Positions 63,551 through 64,000 of a stretch of 64,000 nucleotides of DNA are shown here, one piece after another. The stretch is taken from the NCBI GenBank assembly GCA_963678085.1, contig OY782680.1, forward strand, positions 186,001 to 250,000, written 5' to 3'. A model generated the notes under the pieces. The model made no database searches and was not told the origin of the DNA. It saw only the letters and a list, made by a program, of their open reading frames with translations. The DNA comes from Aliishimia sp963678085 (GTDB lineage Bacteria > Pseudomonadota > Alphaproteobacteria > Rhodobacterales > Rhodobacteraceae). Made by a program: the position numbers and the translations under genes. Every line of letters starts with the position of its first letter. The stretch's first letter is position 1.

Positions 63551-64000
63551 ATGTGGCTTTTGATCGCATTTATCGCAGTCCCCTTGATTGAAATCGCTCT
63601 GTTTATTCAGATCGGCGGGCTCTTGGGGTTATGGCCGACACTTATTATAGTCGTTTTAACAGCGGTTGCAGGCACATATTTGGTCAAGCGGCAAGGCATG
63701 GCTGTGCTGAGTGATCTTCGTGAAAGTTTCCAGTCTGGCCCCAACCCAGCTGAGCCCATCGCGCATGGGGCGCTGATTTTGTTTTCCGGCGCTTTATTGC
63801 TTACGCCGGGGTTTTTCACTGATGCGGTTGGCTTCTCTTTACTTATCCCAGGCGTGCGGCATGTTATTCTGAACTATGCGCGCGCTAAGCTTATGAACAA
63901 TCCGCGCTTTCAGTTTCATTCATCCGCAAGGCCAACTTACCCGCAAGATGTGACAATCGAAACGGAGTATAAAGATGTTTCAGCTAACGAGCCCAAAGAG
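63551..64000 (+). CDS. fxsA: FxsA family membrane protein (partial at the window end)
   Basis: The first 150 codons are present and the frame is open at base 64000. Membrane helices MWLLIAFIAVPLIEIALFIQI and LGLWPTLIIVVLTAVAGTYLV are followed by VKRQGMAVLSDLRES and LLLTPGFFTDAVGFSLLIPGVR, all typical for FxsA. An AAGGAG ribosome site supports ATG 63551. FxsA reduces exclusion of phage T7 in F-plasmid cells of E. coli; its native role is unclear. Confidence 0.92.
   Translation, partial: MWLLIAFIAVPLIEIALFIQIGGLLGLWPTLIIVVLTAVAGTYLVKRQGMAVLSDLRESFQSGPNPAEPIAHGALILFSGALLLTPGFFTDAVGFSLLIPGVRHVILNYARAKLMNNPRFQFHSSARPTYPQDVTIETEYKDVSANEPKE

Overview
The window looks like a chromosomal segment of a marine Rhodobacteraceae/Roseobacteraceae-type alphaproteobacterium. 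The evidence is the rRNA operon order (16S, tRNA-Ile, tRNA-Ala, 23S, 5S), an hslVU-clpB-msrPQ-mltA-Smr-Tim44 housekeeping set of alphaproteobacterial type, a serine-cycle gene set, and many methylated-amine genes. I cannot name the genus from the sequence alone.

Region 1 (1-9.5 kb): a compact bacterial microcompartment (BMC) operon on the minus strand, in the order glutamine-synthetase-like ligase, BMC-P vertex protein, BMC-H, opine-dehydrogenase-like NAD(P) enzyme, acylating aldehyde dehydrogenase, tandem BMC-T, malate/lactate-dehydrogenase-like enzyme with a 90-residue N-terminal extension, RidA. A FAD amine oxidase is divergent from it and a branched-chain-type periplasmic binding protein follows it. 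Region 2 (9.5-15.6 kb): an unknown helical protein, then a NicX-like 2,5-dihydroxypyridine dioxygenase, an acyl-CoA-dehydrogenase-fold flavoprotein and a three-domain SRPBCC / alpha-beta hydrolase / TetR fusion. Region 3 (16-19.9 kb): a split glutamate-synthase-like complex (GlxBCD, equivalent in layout to N-methylglutamate synthase) divergent from a GntR/FCD regulator. Near-identical GTATACnGTATAC-type sites precede the binding protein, the BMC operon/oxidase pair, glxB and gntR. Regions 1 and 3 therefore look like one regulon. My working hypothesis is a BMC-encapsulated variant of the N-methylglutamate pathway: amine, gamma-glutamylamide, N-alkylglutamate, aldehyde, acyl-CoA.

Region 4 (20-27.5 kb): tRNA-Trp, a serine-cycle cluster (sga, malyl-CoA lyase, malate-CoA ligase mtkA/mtkB), then a decayed IS6-type element that joins a sulfatase remnant to a beta-lactamase-fold remnant, and a hydroxypyruvate-isomerase-like gene. 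Region 5 (27.5-34.9 kb): a LacI regulator divergent from a DUF1989-GcvT fusion followed by a glycine-betaine-type ABC transporter, a probable uptake-plus-demethylation unit. Region 6 (34.9-44.9 kb): glycosyltransferase, Rrf2 regulator divergent from a COG0523 metallochaperone, beta-lactamase-fold hydrolase, sensor kinase, MarR regulator, and an envelope operon (OmpA-like, membrane protein, binding-protein/OmpA fusion, VWA protein, Coq4-like protein).

Region 7 (45-51.7 kb): an AT-rich NYN-domain gene next to the rRNA operon. Region 8 (52-64 kb): msrPQ, a secreted RTX protein, clpB, hslVU, an MFS transporter, Smr, mltA, Tim44-domain protein and the start of fxsA, cut by the window end. The recurring theme outside housekeeping functions is catabolism of amines, N-methyl compounds and C1/C2 units.
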